A DNA stretch of 64,000 nt, taken from Kribbella jiaozuonensis. Lineage in GTDB: Bacteria; Actinomycetota; Actinomycetes; Propionibacteriales; Kribbellaceae. The first letter of the stretch is position 1. Each line of letters begins with the position of its first letter. Made by a program: the position numbers and the translations under genes. The DNA lies in contig NZ_SZPZ01000003.1 of assembly GCF_005233875.1 (NCBI RefSeq), positions 372,001 to 436,000 of the forward strand. The letters are read 5' to 3'. Positions 49,146 through 59,046 of the stretch are shown one piece after another. Below the pieces are notes generated by a model, which saw only the letters and a list, made by a program, of their open reading frames with translations, did not search any database and was not told the DNA's origin.

Positions 49146-50126
49146 TCAGACAGAGACAGGCTCGGTGGTGGCGGCCGCGTGCTCCGCGTCCTCCAGCGTG
49201 GCCAGGTAGCGCTCGGCGTCCAGGGCGGCCGCACAGCCGGTGCCGGCCGCGGTGATCGCCTGCCGGTAGGTGTGGTCCACCAGGTCGCCGGCGGCGAACA
49301 CACCCGGCAGGTTGGTCTGGGTGCTGTCCGGCTTGACCAGCACGTACCCCTCGTCGTCCAGGTCGACCTGGCCCTTGACCAGCTCCGAGCGCGGGTCGTG
49401 CCCGATCGCGATGAACAGTCCGGTGGCCGGCAGCTCACGGGTCTCGCCGGTCTGGGTGTCCTTCAGCGTCAGGTGGCTGAGCTTGTCCTCACCGTGGATC
49501 TTGTCGACCGCCGAGTTCCAGTGGAACTGGATCTTGTCGTTGGCGTGCGCCCGGTCGGCCATGATCTTCGAGGCGCGCAGCTCGCCGCGGCGGTGCACCA
49601 GGTGCACCTTCTTGGCGAACTTGGTCAGGAAGGTGGCCTCCTCGACGGCGGAGTCGCCACCGCCGACGACCGCGATCTCGTGGTCACGGAAGAAGAACCC
49701 GTCACAGGTCGCACACCAGGACACACCGTGCCCGGACATCCGGTCCTCGTCGGCCAGGCCGAGCTTGCGGTAGCCCGAACCCATGGCCAGGATCACGGTC
49801 TTCGCGCGGTGCTCGACACCGGCGGAGTCGGTGACGACCTTGATGTCGCCGGTCAGGTCGACCTTGGTGATGTCGTCCGGCACCAGCTCGGCGCCGAAGC
49901 GCTCGGCCTGGGTGCGCATCTCGTCCATCAGGGCCGGGCCCATGATGCCCTGCGAGAAGCCCGGGAAGTTCTCCACCTCGGTGGTGTTCATCAGCGCGCC
50001 ACCGGCGGTCACGGAGCCTTCGAAAACCAACGGTTCCAGTGCCGCGCGAGCGGCGTACACGGCGGCCGTGTAACCGGCCGGGCCGGAGCCGACGATGATG
50101 ACGTTGCGAACTGTGGAGTCGCTCAT
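49146..50126 (-). CDS. trxB: Thioredoxin reductase
   Basis: 326-residue NADPH-dependent flavoenzyme. FAD motif GSGPAGYTAA (13-22), redox pair SWCATCDG (Cys138, Cys141), NADPH motif VVGGGDSAVEEATFL and the C-terminal FAD segment PGVFAAGDLVDHTYRQAITA. It transfers electrons to TrxA. It belongs to the conserved sigM - anti-sigma - trxB - trxA - cwlM order. Confidence 0.97.
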   Translation of the reverse strand: MSDSTVRNVIIVGSGPAGYTAAVYAARAALEPLVFEGSVTAGGALMNTTEVENFPGFSQGIMGPALMDEMRTQAERFGAELVPDDITKVDLTGDIKVVTDSAGVEHRAKTVILAMGSGYRKLGLADEDRMSGHGVSWCATCDGFFFRDHEIAVVGGGDSAVEEATFLTKFAKKVHLVHRRGELRASKIMADRAHANDKIQFHWNSAVDKIHGEDKLSHLTLKDTQTGETRELPATGLFIAIGHDPRSELVKGQVDLDDEGYVLVKPDSTQTNLPGVFAAGDLVDHTYRQAITAAGTGCAAALDAERYLATLEDAEHAAATTEPVSV

Positions 50127-50222
50127 TCAGGCGTTCCTCGGGGAGTCGAGATTGGTACGTCGTACTCAACGGATCCTAGAGGCCGTCCATTCCCACGGTA
50201 CCCACCCCGTCAGGGTGGGTCG

Positions 50223-50984
50223 TCATCGATTGCGCAGTGTCACCGTCGTGTCGTAGAACGGGCTCGCAACGCCGCCCGGCTCGCTACATCCGGTGACCGC
50301 GAAGACCTGGATGTCGCGCGGTGAGCCGCCTTGCAGACCGATGATCGTGGCCCGCTTGCCGTCGATCTTGGCGGGCTGGACCAGCCGGACGTTCGGGTTC
50401 GGCCGGGCGGACGCGAACGTCCGCGCGCAGGCCTGCTCGGCCGCGGAACCGTGCATGATCGCGCCCGGGTTGTGCTCGAGCCACTGCTGGATCTGCGGGC
50501 CGAGGTCGTTGGTGGTGGTCGTCACCGCATCCGCGGGCGGGGAGTTCTGGTCGGTGCTCGCCGCGCCGTCACCGGCATTGTCCTTGGTCGCGAACACCAC
50601 GCCGACGCCGATCGCGGCGATCAGTACGACGCCGGCCGCCGCGCCGAGCAGCTTCGGCAGGTGGCGGCGGGGCTCCTCACGGATCTGGGCCAGCGAGTGC
50701 ACACCGACCGTCGAGGCACGTAGCACCGACTCCGACACGATGACGGCGTCCAGGTGCTCGGCGACGTCGGTCGGCATCGGGATGTCGGCGCGGCCCTCCT
50801 CGGCCAGATCCTCGGACAGCTTCACGAGGGCGTCGTACGTCTGCTGGCACTCCGGGCAGGCCTTCACATGCTCACGAGCGCGGTGCGCCTCGGGGGCAGG
50901 CAGCAGGTTCTCGATCAGATCGGCGATCGTGTCCGTATCCAGGTGCTCGAGGTGCTCACTGGTCGGCAGACCGGATTCGGTCAT
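50223..50984 (-). CDS. Membrane anti-sigma factor (zinc-finger type), partner of SigM
   Basis: 253 residues from ATG 50984 (GAGGAGG upstream). The cytoplasmic N-terminus holds a HCC zinc-finger-like motif (HRAREHVKACPEC; His39, Cys43, Cys46). A single membrane segment follows (about 111-132, LLGAAAGVVLIAAIGVGVVF), then an extracytoplasmic domain of about 120 residues. It would hold SigM inactive at the membrane until a signal releases it. Orthologue by position of the mycobacterial SigM anti-sigma (Rv3912). Confidence 0.92.
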   Translation of the reverse strand: MTESGLPTSEHLEHLDTDTIADLIENLLPAPEAHRAREHVKACPECQQTYDALVKLSEDLAEEGRADIPMPTDVAEHLDAVIVSESVLRASTVGVHSLAQIREEPRRHLPKLLGAAAGVVLIAAIGVGVVFATKDNAGDGAASTDQNSPPADAVTTTTNDLGPQIQQWLEHNPGAIMHGSAAEQACARTFASARPNPNVRLVQPAKIDGKRATIIGLQGGSPRDIQVFAVTGCSEPGGVASPFYDTTVTLRNR

Positions 50985-51101
50985 CGGGGCTCGCCTCCTC
51001 ACAGGAGGTATGCGGCGGCGTGATCATATGAAGCTCCGGGTCGAAGGCAGGTGCAGTCGGGTCGCCAGAGGCAGGCGACCTCGCTTCGACGGTGTACCCG
51101 T

Positions 51102-51818
51102 TCATTCGGTTCCCACCGCTTCCGCGGCGGATTTCTCCGGTACGTCGGACTCCCGGGTCGTCTGCCAATGCCGCAGTAACGGGAGCAGCTTGGCGCGGCC
51201 GCGCGCGCAGCGGGACTTGACCGTGCCCGGGGCGCAGTCGAGGATCGCTGCCGCCTCCTCGATCGAGTAGCCCTCCATGTCGACCAGGACCAGCGCGGCG
51301 CGCTGGTCCTCGTTGATCTGCTTGAGCGCGTTGAGCACGTCCAGGCGGCGCTCCCGGACCTCGGCCGGGTCCTCCTCGGACGGTCCGGCCAGCTCGGCCG
51401 CGCGGTCCTCGTCCTCGGGGAGCGGGTCGGCGGCCCGCACCTGACGGCGGCGGATCCGGTCCAGACACGCGTTCACCACGATCCGGTGCAGCCAGGTGGT
51501 CACCTTCGCGTCGCCGCGGAACGAGTCGGCCCGCCGGAACGCCGAGATGAACGCCTCCTGCAGCGCGTCGGCCGCCTCCTCGGGCTCACCCAGCGTCCGG
51601 ATCGCGACCGCCCACATCCGGTCCCGGTGCCGCTTGACCAGGAACCCGAACGAGTCCGGGTTGCCGGCCACGTGCATCCGCAGCAGTTCGTGGTCGTCGA
51701 GCTGGTCGTAGCTCGTCGGCGCACCGGAATGAGCAGCCGGATTCACCGGCTCGCCGGCGCCGATGCGCGGGACGTCCGGGCGGGGCGGCTGGTCGCCCGA
51801 GTCCAGGTGGGCCGTCAT
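51102..51818 (-). CDS. sigM: ECF sigma factor SigM
   Basis: 238 residues. Sigma-2 region: FGFLVKRHRDRMWAVAIRTL, EEAADALQEAFISAFRRADS and TWLHRIVVNACLDRIRRR. Sigma-4 region: QRAALVLVDMEGYSIEEAAA and CAPGTVKSRCARGRAKL. The first about 35 residues are disordered. Its ATG overlaps the pseudokinase stop by 4 bases (ATGA). It would direct a stress or envelope regulon. The -35/-10 sites of its own targets are not identifiable here. Confidence 0.95.
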   Translation of the reverse strand: MTAHLDSGDQPPRPDVPRIGAGEPVNPAAHSGAPTSYDQLDDHELLRMHVAGNPDSFGFLVKRHRDRMWAVAIRTLGEPEEAADALQEAFISAFRRADSFRGDAKVTTWLHRIVVNACLDRIRRRQVRAADPLPEDEDRAAELAGPSEEDPAEVRERRLDVLNALKQINEDQRAALVLVDMEGYSIEEAAAILDCAPGTVKSRCARGRAKLLPLLRHWQTTRESDVPEKSAAEAVGTE

Positions 51819-53482
51819 TTCTGGATTGAGACCTCCGAGATGATGCCCCGGAATCCGCCGTCGGCCTTCGGCAGCTTGGTCAGGTACACCAGGACGTACC
51901 GCGAGGTGGTCGGCGACTGGGGAGTCAAGGTGACCGTACCCTCCGGCTGGTCCGCCTTGGTGTCCACCGCCTTCCAGCCGCTCACCGAGGTCGGCGACTT
52001 GGTGGTGTCGCCCTTCGGGACCATCAGCTGGATGCTCGTGTCGTCACCCTGCAGCGCGACCGCCACGCTCGCGATCGACGTGTTCGTGCCGAGGTCGTAG
52101 ACGATGCCCACGCCGGGCTTCGTGCCGCCCAGGTTCGGCTTGTTGTGGTACGTCTGCGTCTGCCAGGTCGTGCTGGCCTTGCCGTCGTACGTGTTCGGGA
52201 CGTCCTCGTGGTGCTCTTCGCCGTTCCCGCCGTCGGCCTCCGGGTCGAAGTCCTTGGCGGCGACGATCTTGGCCGGGCCGCTGGTCGCCGACGGCGTCGT
52301 GCTGGTCTGCGGCGGGGCACTGCTCTTCGCGCCGCCGCTGTTGCTGTCCTGGTCGTTGTTCATCGCGCCCTTGAGCAGGAACTGCGCCATCGCGATCACC
52401 GACAGCAGCGCGAGGATCGCGAGCAGGATCAGGATCCGGCCGCCCCAGGAGCCCTTCGGCTTCGGCTCGTCGTGCCGGCGCCGGCCGTTCCCGTTCGACG
52501 GCGGGGGAGTCTGGCGGCGGACCGGTCGCGTCTCGGCGGCGGTGTTGTACGCCGGCTGCGGCGGGCGGTACCCGTTCTGCTCGGCGTCGTACGTCGGCTG
52601 CGGGTTCGGGTCGAGCGCCGGCGGGCCGGCCGGCGGCATGGCCTGGGTGGCGTCGTCGATGCTGCCGTTCTGCCGGGCGACCTGGACCGTCTCGTCCATC
52701 TGGTTCGGCGGCTCGTGCGAGCTGCCGACGACTCCGGACAGCGCGGCGGACAGGCCGGCCGCGCTGGTGATCGGCGGGGCGTGGTGCCGGGGCGGATCGC
52801 CCAGCAGGCGGTCGCTGATGTCGTCGAGCGAGCGCGGTACGCCGGCTCGCACCTGGCGTGGGCTCAGCAGGCGGCCGTGCTCGACCGGCGCGGGCTGGAG
52901 ACCCCAGGCCGGCGCCGGACCGGGCCAGCGGCCGGTCAGGGACGCGAACAGCAGCTCGCCGAGCGAGTGCACGTCTTCCTCGGGTGAACCCGCTCCGGAC
53001 GACCGCAGCGCCGCCTCGGTGGCGACACCGACGACCTTGATCGCTCCGGCGTCGGTGATGATCACGGTCGCCGGGCTGATCGCTCCGTGCGCGTAGCCGG
53101 TGCGGTGCAGGTTCTCCAGCGCTTCGGACACCTCGCGGGCCAGCCAGCCCGCCTGCTGGCCGGTCAGCGGGCCGGTGCCGAGCATGCGCTCCAGGGAGCG
53201 TCCGCCGGCCCATTCGCGGACGCAGTACGTCACGCCGTCGTGCATGTCGCAGTCGAGCACCCGCAGGAAACGCGGATCGTTCGCGGCGGCGGCCCGGCGC
53301 GCGGCGTCGAACAGCAGGTTCGTCCGCGGATCACCGACCGGCAGTACGTCGACGACGACCGCGCGGCTGAGGACCTCGTCCACGGCCCGCCACACCCGCG
53401 CCCCGTCGATCTCTGCCAGCAACTCGGCGATCCGGTACCGCCCGGCCAGCAGGGCACCAGGACTCACGGTCTGGTTCGACAC
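51815..53482 (-). CDS. Membrane pseudokinase with C-terminal discoidin-like domain
   Basis: 555 residues from GTG 53482. The N-terminal kinase-like fold (LLAGRYRIAELLAE...) lacks key residues: VAIK is replaced by AVVVDVLP, HRD by AHGAISP and DFG by KVVGVA, so it should be catalytically dead. A disordered Gln/Pro/Asn-rich stretch (about 255-345) leads to one membrane helix (ILILLAILALLSVIAMAQFL). An extracytoplasmic domain follows (ASTTWQTQTYHNKPNLGGTK, IVYDLGTNTSIASVAV), resembling a galactose-binding/F5-8C fold. It is the separate-gene counterpart of the pseudokinase part of mycobacterial MviN (Rv3910). Confidence 0.9.
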   Translation of the reverse strand: MSNQTVSPGALLAGRYRIAELLAEIDGARVWRAVDEVLSRAVVVDVLPVGDPRTNLLFDAARRAAAANDPRFLRVLDCDMHDGVTYCVREWAGGRSLERMLGTGPLTGQQAGWLAREVSEALENLHRTGYAHGAISPATVIITDAGAIKVVGVATEAALRSSGAGSPEEDVHSLGELLFASLTGRWPGPAPAWGLQPAPVEHGRLLSPRQVRAGVPRSLDDISDRLLGDPPRHHAPPITSAAGLSAALSGVVGSSHEPPNQMDETVQVARQNGSIDDATQAMPPAGPPALDPNPQPTYDAEQNGYRPPQPAYNTAAETRPVRRQTPPPSNGNGRRRHDEPKPKGSWGGRILILLAILALLSVIAMAQFLLKGAMNNDQDSNSGGAKSSAPPQTSTTPSATSGPAKIVAAKDFDPEADGGNGEEHHEDVPNTYDGKASTTWQTQTYHNKPNLGGTKPGVGIVYDLGTNTSIASVAVALQGDDTSIQLMVPKGDTTKSPTSVSGWKAVDTKADQPEGTVTLTPQSPTTSRYVLVYLTKLPKADGGFRGIISEVSIQK

Positions 53483-53584
53483 GGTGTCTCTCGCCCTCCT
53501 TGATGCCCCAGCGGCCCTTTCGCAGCCCCATGTTAGTGCCCCGTCGCCGGGACACGTGGTGCACGAATGCACAAGCGTTCCGGT

Positions 53585-55231
53585 TCAGCGGCGTACAGGC
53601 AACTTCGATGTGACCATGGACACCACGTCGTTCACTTCGTGGATACGGAGTACCCGGGACACTGCGGCGTACACCGGGAGCATGACGGCCGCCGCGATCA
53701 CCAGTTCGAGGATGGCGCCGAGCGGTCCGGACCAGTCGATTGCCAGGCTCAGCGCCCAGATCACCAGACGCGCCGTACCGACGCCGGCCACCGCCGCGAT
53801 CACCATCGCCAGCAGCGGGAGCCCGATCCCCGCACCGGGCACCCGCGGCACCCGCCGCCGCAGGACCGGCCGGGAGATCAGTACGGCGACCAGATAGGCG
53901 AGCGCGTACGCCGCCCCGAGCACCACGCCGCTGAACCGCAGGTGCTCGGCGTCGAGCAGCACCCGGACCCCGATCACGGCCGCGGCGATGTTGGTTGCCG
54001 CGATCACGCATTGCAGGAAGAACGGGGTCTTGGTGTCCTCGAAGGCGTAGAACGTGCGGAGCTGGAAGTACTGCACGGTGAACGGCACGATGCCGAGCGC
54101 CAGCGTCATCAGCGTGTACGACATCAGCGTCAGGTTGTTCTTACCCGAGCCGTACCCGGCGATCAGCGTGACGATCGGATACGCGAACGCGATCATCGCG
54201 GCCGCAGCCGGTACGACGATCGCCAGCGTCTGGCGGATCGAACGCGCCGACAGTTGGGCCACCGCGGCGGTGTCGCCCTCGGCCGCCAGCGCCGACATCT
54301 GCGGCAGTGCGGCGGTCGCCAGCGAGACCGTGACGATGCCGTGCGGCACCAGGATGATCAGCATCGCCGTGCTGTACGCGAACAGACCGGCCTTCGCACC
54401 CGGGTCGTCCGACGCGCTACCCGCGATGGCGAGCTGCGTGACCACGACGAGCGTCACCTGGTTCACGGCGACGAAGAGAACCGTCCAGAGGCCCAATCGG
54501 GCAGTGTGCCCCAGACCGGTACCGCGGAGGCCGAACTTCGGCCGATAGGTGTGCCCGCTCGCTTTCAGGTACGGCAGCAGCACCAGCAGCTGGACGGCGA
54601 TGCCGATGGTGTGCCCGAGCCCGAGCAGCAGCTCCTCGCCGCGGCTGTACGTCGGAGGCGTGTCGCCGACCCGGTAGACGAACAGGAAGATGACGATCGA
54701 GGCGCACGCGACGATGTTGTTCGCGATCGGCGCCCACATCATCGGACCGAACCGGCGCCGCGCGTTCAGCACCTGACCGACCAGCACGAACGCGCCGTAG
54801 AAGAAGATCTGCGGCAGGCAGAGCCGGACGAACATCACCATGTTCGCCTTCTCGGTCATCCGGGACGGATCGTGCAGCTCCTTCGGCAGGTACAGCTCGG
54901 CGATCGCCGGCGCCAGCAGCACGCACCCGACGGTGACGACGGCGAGTACGACGAAGCCGAACGTCAGCACCCGGTTGGTGAAGTCCTGACCGCCGTCGTC
55001 GTGGTTCTTGATCGCGCGGACCAGCTGCGGGACCAGGACGGTGTTGAACACCCCGCCGGCGAGCAGGATGTACAGGCTGTTCGGAATCGTGTTCGCGGCG
55101 GTGAAGATGTCGCCGCGCAGCGCGGTGCCGATGGCGGCGGCGAGCAGCGCGATCCGGATGAATCCGAGCAGGCGGGAAAGCACCGTTCCGGCTGCCATCA
55201 CCGCCGCGGATCGCAGGGTGCGGTCAGCCAT
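53585..55231 (-). CDS. murJ: Lipid II flippase MurJ
   Basis: 548 residues, about 14 membrane segments, MVF family. It begins RSAAVMAAGTVLSRLLGFIR, with the conserved N-terminal Arg region and NTIPNSLYILLAGGVFNTVL. It flips undecaprenyl-linked peptidoglycan precursor across the membrane. It lacks the C-terminal kinase-like and discoidin parts, which here sit in the next gene. Its ATG overlaps the DUF6049 gene's end by 8 bases. Confidence 0.96.
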   Translation of the reverse strand: MADRTLRSAAVMAAGTVLSRLLGFIRIALLAAAIGTALRGDIFTAANTIPNSLYILLAGGVFNTVLVPQLVRAIKNHDDGGQDFTNRVLTFGFVVLAVVTVGCVLLAPAIAELYLPKELHDPSRMTEKANMVMFVRLCLPQIFFYGAFVLVGQVLNARRRFGPMMWAPIANNIVACASIVIFLFVYRVGDTPPTYSRGEELLLGLGHTIGIAVQLLVLLPYLKASGHTYRPKFGLRGTGLGHTARLGLWTVLFVAVNQVTLVVVTQLAIAGSASDDPGAKAGLFAYSTAMLIILVPHGIVTVSLATAALPQMSALAAEGDTAAVAQLSARSIRQTLAIVVPAAAAMIAFAYPIVTLIAGYGSGKNNLTLMSYTLMTLALGIVPFTVQYFQLRTFYAFEDTKTPFFLQCVIAATNIAAAVIGVRVLLDAEHLRFSGVVLGAAYALAYLVAVLISRPVLRRRVPRVPGAGIGLPLLAMVIAAVAGVGTARLVIWALSLAIDWSGPLGAILELVIAAAVMLPVYAAVSRVLRIHEVNDVVSMVTSKLPVRR

Positions 55232-57521
55232 CCTTCGAACCGACTCCTTCTTTCAAGGACGCATCCGGAGCCGCAGCTTCGGGTACGCCGTTCGCCGCGG
55301 GGCGATCGTGGGCGGGATCAGCGGTGTCAGTGGACTCGGCGACCTCACTGGCCTCAGTGGCCTCGGCGGCGGGAGTCGGGTTGCGGCGCTCGGTCCGGAT
55401 CCGGCGGTAGATGCGGACGAACGACGTACCGAACAGGAGGGCGCAGGCGGCGCCGACCAGGACCCAGCCGACGCTTCCGTACTGGCTGGCCTGGATCAGC
55501 AGCTCCTGGGACTTGCCGACCGACTGGCCGCCCGCGGTGACCACCTGGGCGTTGGCCCGGATCAGACCGTTCTGCTCGGCGCTCGCGGTGATCCGCGGGG
55601 TCCACTTCTGCCGCGGGCCGAGGATGGCGCTCTGCGGCGGCGTGATCTTCAGGTCGGACCGGTTGGCCGCGGTCACCTGGATGCCGACCCGGACCGACCA
55701 CTCGGTGTCGTTGGTGATGGTCAGCGGGAACGTGCCCTTGCTGCCGGCCAGGTTGACCTTGATCTCCTTGCGCAGCCCGCGGTCGACGCTGGCGTTGACC
55801 AGGTGCACCTTGCCGAGCTGCTGGTTCGCCGATCCGAGCTCGATGGCGGTGAAGTGCCGGGCCTCTTCCGGATAGCCGTTCCAGCCGGAGGACGTGGACC
55901 GCAGCAGTGCGTGCGTCATGACTTCCGGCAGCGCGTTCTCGTCGACGAGCAGGGCCTGCATGGTGCTGGTCGCGGCGTCGAGGTCGCGGATGCTGCTCAG
56001 GTGCGACTCCGTCAGTACGCCGTTGTTCTGGCCCGCCTTCGGAGCTCTGACTGCCTGTGGCCGGGGATTGCTCGCCACGACCGTGCTGACGTCGGTGGCC
56101 TTGATCCAGGGCAGCGACAGACTGGCGGCCAGTTGCGCGGTGGCAGCGCCGTCGGTGTCCCAGCCGCGGGGTGGCAGGACGACGACCGACGAGGTGCCCT
56201 TGCCGCTCGCGGCGATCAGCGCGGTCTCGGCCGCGAACCGCTGACGGACCTGCAGCGGGCTGGAGGCCGTCTCCGGGTCGGGGCCGCCGTCGGTGAGGGC
56301 GGAGTTCGCGATGACGGTACGGACGGAGGTGTCCGGACCCGGCGTCGTCACGTCGTACACCGGGGTCGTGGTGAGCACGGGCCGGGTCGCGGCGGACCAC
56401 GAGGAGCTGCTGACCAGGTTCAGGTCGCTGGAGCTGGCGCCGGCGAAGCCACCCGAGGCAGCGCCGAGGTAGCGGCCGGCAGCGGCGCCGCCCTCGAGCC
56501 ACAGGCCGTTGGTGAACGACGGCGGCACGTTCACCGAGGTGGCGGGCAACGCGTAGCCCTGAGTCGCCTTGCGGGCATCGGCGACGAGCTTCTTCAGCGG
56601 CTCGCCCGAATCGAGCAGGCCGGCCACATCGGGGTCGCCGTACGGCAGGAGGACGACCTGGTTGCCCGCGGCCCGGGTGGCGTCGAACTCCTTGAGCCAC
56701 GTCGTCGCGACGGTCACTCCGGCGCCCTGGGTGGTCTGACCGTTCTGACCGACGATGACGTAGCCCTTGGTCATCTGCCGGATCTCGTCGAGCATCGCGG
56801 GGTCGAGCAGCCAGGTGACCTTGTGCGCCTTGCCCAGCGCGAGCAGGCGGCCGAGCGAGCCGGTCGGCGCGAGCGACTGGGCCAGGGAGTCGTTGGCGAA
56901 GTTCTTGCCGCCGAGCTGGGTCGGGCGGTGCCGCAGCGGGATGACGAGCGCGGTGTCGACGGTGCGGGTCAGCGGCGTCGTACCGGCCACCGGCATCAGC
57001 GTGCGGGCGCGGCCGGCCATGATCCGGGCGCTGTTCGGCGGTTCGCCGCGGAACGTGACGCCGACGACGTACACGCCGGTCTGGTCGTTGATCCGCCATT
57101 CCTTCCACGGCACCGTCAGCGTGAACTCGACGGTCTGCTTCGGCGCCAGCGGCTGGTCGAACGGCTTGAACGTCTGCGGGTCGTTGGTCAGGTTGCTGCA
57201 GCTGTCCCGGTCGTTCATCGGGGTGTTCTGCTCGGTCGGGATCGCGTCGACGGCGGCCGTGCTCGCGAGCCGGGTGCGGTCGATACAGGCCAGCGCCTGC
57301 GGATCGTTGAACGTCACCGAGCTGGTGTTCGTCACCCGGCCCTTGATCACCACCGGCTGGCCGGGTCTGGGAGCGACCGGGCCGAACGAGTCGATCGTGA
57401 CCTGGACGGTCGGATCGTCGGCCGGAGCGGCGTCGGCCGGAGCGCCGAGAGTCGCTGCCGAAGCAGCAACCAGCAGGCAGGCTCCCGCCACCGCAGAGAG
57501 CCTCAGTCGCCGTCTGAACAC
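55224..57521 (-). CDS. DUF6049 exported, C-terminally anchored protein
   Basis: 765 residues. A signal peptide (RRRLRLSAVAGACLLVAASA, then ATLGAPADA) is followed by a large extracytoplasmic region. Early Ig-like strands include QPVVIKGRVTNTSSVTF and FTLTVPWKEWRI, the middle is LDPAMLDEIRQMTKGY-type alpha/beta, and NDTEWSVRVGIQVT comes near the end. One membrane helix (VGWVLVGAACALLFGTSFVR) and a cytoplasmic acidic tail finish it. It corresponds to the Rv3909 family upstream of mviN. Function unknown, probably envelope. It starts 24 bases from the divergent cca gene. Confidence 0.92.
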   Translation of the reverse strand: MFRRRLRLSAVAGACLLVAASAATLGAPADAAPADDPTVQVTIDSFGPVAPRPGQPVVIKGRVTNTSSVTFNDPQALACIDRTRLASTAAVDAIPTEQNTPMNDRDSCSNLTNDPQTFKPFDQPLAPKQTVEFTLTVPWKEWRINDQTGVYVVGVTFRGEPPNSARIMAGRARTLMPVAGTTPLTRTVDTALVIPLRHRPTQLGGKNFANDSLAQSLAPTGSLGRLLALGKAHKVTWLLDPAMLDEIRQMTKGYVIVGQNGQTTQGAGVTVATTWLKEFDATRAAGNQVVLLPYGDPDVAGLLDSGEPLKKLVADARKATQGYALPATSVNVPPSFTNGLWLEGGAAAGRYLGAASGGFAGASSSDLNLVSSSSWSAATRPVLTTTPVYDVTTPGPDTSVRTVIANSALTDGGPDPETASSPLQVRQRFAAETALIAASGKGTSSVVVLPPRGWDTDGAATAQLAASLSLPWIKATDVSTVVASNPRPQAVRAPKAGQNNGVLTESHLSSIRDLDAATSTMQALLVDENALPEVMTHALLRSTSSGWNGYPEEARHFTAIELGSANQQLGKVHLVNASVDRGLRKEIKVNLAGSKGTFPLTITNDTEWSVRVGIQVTAANRSDLKITPPQSAILGPRQKWTPRITASAEQNGLIRANAQVVTAGGQSVGKSQELLIQASQYGSVGWVLVGAACALLFGTSFVRIYRRIRTERRNPTPAAEATEASEVAESTDTADPAHDRPAANGVPEAAAPDASLKEGVGSKDG

Positions 57522-57545
57522 GCCGTCACCGTAACCTAGTTCCCC

Positions 57546-59006
57546 GTGTCACCATTTGCCGACCAGTCAGGCTCTGCCGGATCGTTGCCCGCAGTGCAGC
57601 GACGAGCCGTCCAGGCCTTGCTGCAACTCGCTCCGGTGGTCGACGAACTGGGCTCCCGGTTCGATGCCGCCGGCCATGAGATCGCCCTGGTCGGCGGTCC
57701 TGTCCGGGACATTCTCCTCGGCCGGGGGAGCAAGGATCTGGACTTCACCACGTCAGCACACCCCGATGTGATCGAGCGGTTGCTGTCCGGGTGGGCGGAC
57801 CATGTGTGGGACATCGGCAAGGCGTTTGGCACCATCGGTTGTCGTAAGGGCGAGTGGGTCCTGGAGATCACGACCTACAGGTCGGAAACCTACGATCCCA
57901 CCTCGCGCAAGCCCGAGGTCGCGTACGGCGACAGCCTGGAGGGCGATCTGGCCCGCCGGGACTTCGCGATGAACGCGATGGCGGTCCGGCTGCCGTCGCG
58001 GCAGTTCGTCGACCCGTACGGCGGGATCACCGACGTCGCGAACAAGGTCATCCGTACGCCGGGCACGCCCGAGGACTCGTTCTCCGACGACCCGCTGCGG
58101 ATGATGCGCGCGGCCCGGTTCGCCGCGCAGCTCGGGTTCACGCCCGATCCGGCGGTGGTGGCCGCAATGACCGCGATGGCCGACCGGATCACGATCGTGT
58201 CCGCGGAACGGGTCCGCGACGAGCTGGAGAAGCTCATCTGCGCCGACCAGCCGCGGATCGGGCTCGATCTGCTGGTGTCGACCGGGCTGGCGAAGTACGT
58301 GCTGCCGGAGCTGCCGGCGCTCAAGCTGGAGCGGGACGAGCACCACCGGCACAAGGATGTGTACCAGCACTCGCTCACCGTCCTCGATCAAGCCATCGAC
58401 CTGGAATCCCGCCTGTCTGTTCCGACGCCCGATTTCGTCGTTCGGTTCGCCGCGCTCATCCACGACATCGGGAAACCGAAGACGCGGAAGTTCGAGGACG
58501 GCGGAAAGGTGACGTTCCACCACCACGACGTGGTCGGGGCGAAGCTGGCCCGGAAGCGGATGAAGGCGCTGCGGTTCAGCAACGAGCAGATCGAGCAGGT
58601 CAGCAAGCTGATCGAGCTGCACCTGCGCTTCCACGGGTACGGCGACGGCGAGTGGACCGATTCCGCCGTACGGCGTTATGTCCGCGACGCCGGCGACCAG
58701 CTCGAGCGGCTGCATGTGCTGACCCGGGCCGACTCCACGACCCGGAACAAGCGCAAGGTCGAGATGCTCCGGGCCGCGTACGACGACCTCGAGGCGCGGA
58801 TCGCCCGGCTGCAGGAGCAGGAGGAGCTCGATGCCCTGCGCCCCGATCTCGACGGCAACCAGATCATGGAGATCCTGGGCATCCCGCCGGGCCGCGAGGT
58901 CGGCGAGGCGTACAAGTTCCTGATGGAGCTCCGCCTGGACGAGGGCCCCCTCGGCGAGGACCGCGCCCGCGAGGAGCTGCTGCGCTGGTGGTCCGCGCGC
59001 TCCTGA
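57546..59006 (+). CDS. cca: CCA tRNA nucleotidyltransferase
   Basis: 486-residue class II nucleotidyltransferase that adds or repairs the tRNA 3' CCA. The head has LVGGPVRDILLGRGSKDLDF with the DLDF metal carboxylates, and DPYGGITDVANKVIRTPGTP; RRDFAMNAMA is the neck motif. A C-terminal HD domain follows (ALIHDIGKPKTRK, HHHDVVGAKLA). GTG 57546 is only 24 bases from the divergent DUF6049 gene, so the two promoters overlap. It matches pcnA (Rv3907c) at the conserved end of the block. Confidence 0.96.
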   Translation: MSPFADQSGSAGSLPAVQRRAVQALLQLAPVVDELGSRFDAAGHEIALVGGPVRDILLGRGSKDLDFTTSAHPDVIERLLSGWADHVWDIGKAFGTIGCRKGEWVLEITTYRSETYDPTSRKPEVAYGDSLEGDLARRDFAMNAMAVRLPSRQFVDPYGGITDVANKVIRTPGTPEDSFSDDPLRMMRAARFAAQLGFTPDPAVVAAMTAMADRITIVSAERVRDELEKLICADQPRIGLDLLVSTGLAKYVLPELPALKLERDEHHRHKDVYQHSLTVLDQAIDLESRLSVPTPDFVVRFAALIHDIGKPKTRKFEDGGKVTFHHHDVVGAKLARKRMKALRFSNEQIEQVSKLIELHLRFHGYGDGEWTDSAVRRYVRDAGDQLERLHVLTRADSTTRNKRKVEMLRAAYDDLEARIARLQEQEELDALRPDLDGNQIMEILGIPPGREVGEAYKFLMELRLDEGPLGEDRAREELLRWWSARS

Positions 59007-59046
59007 GCCCTCGTGGCGCGGCGGTCCCGGGCAGTACGGTCGGGAA

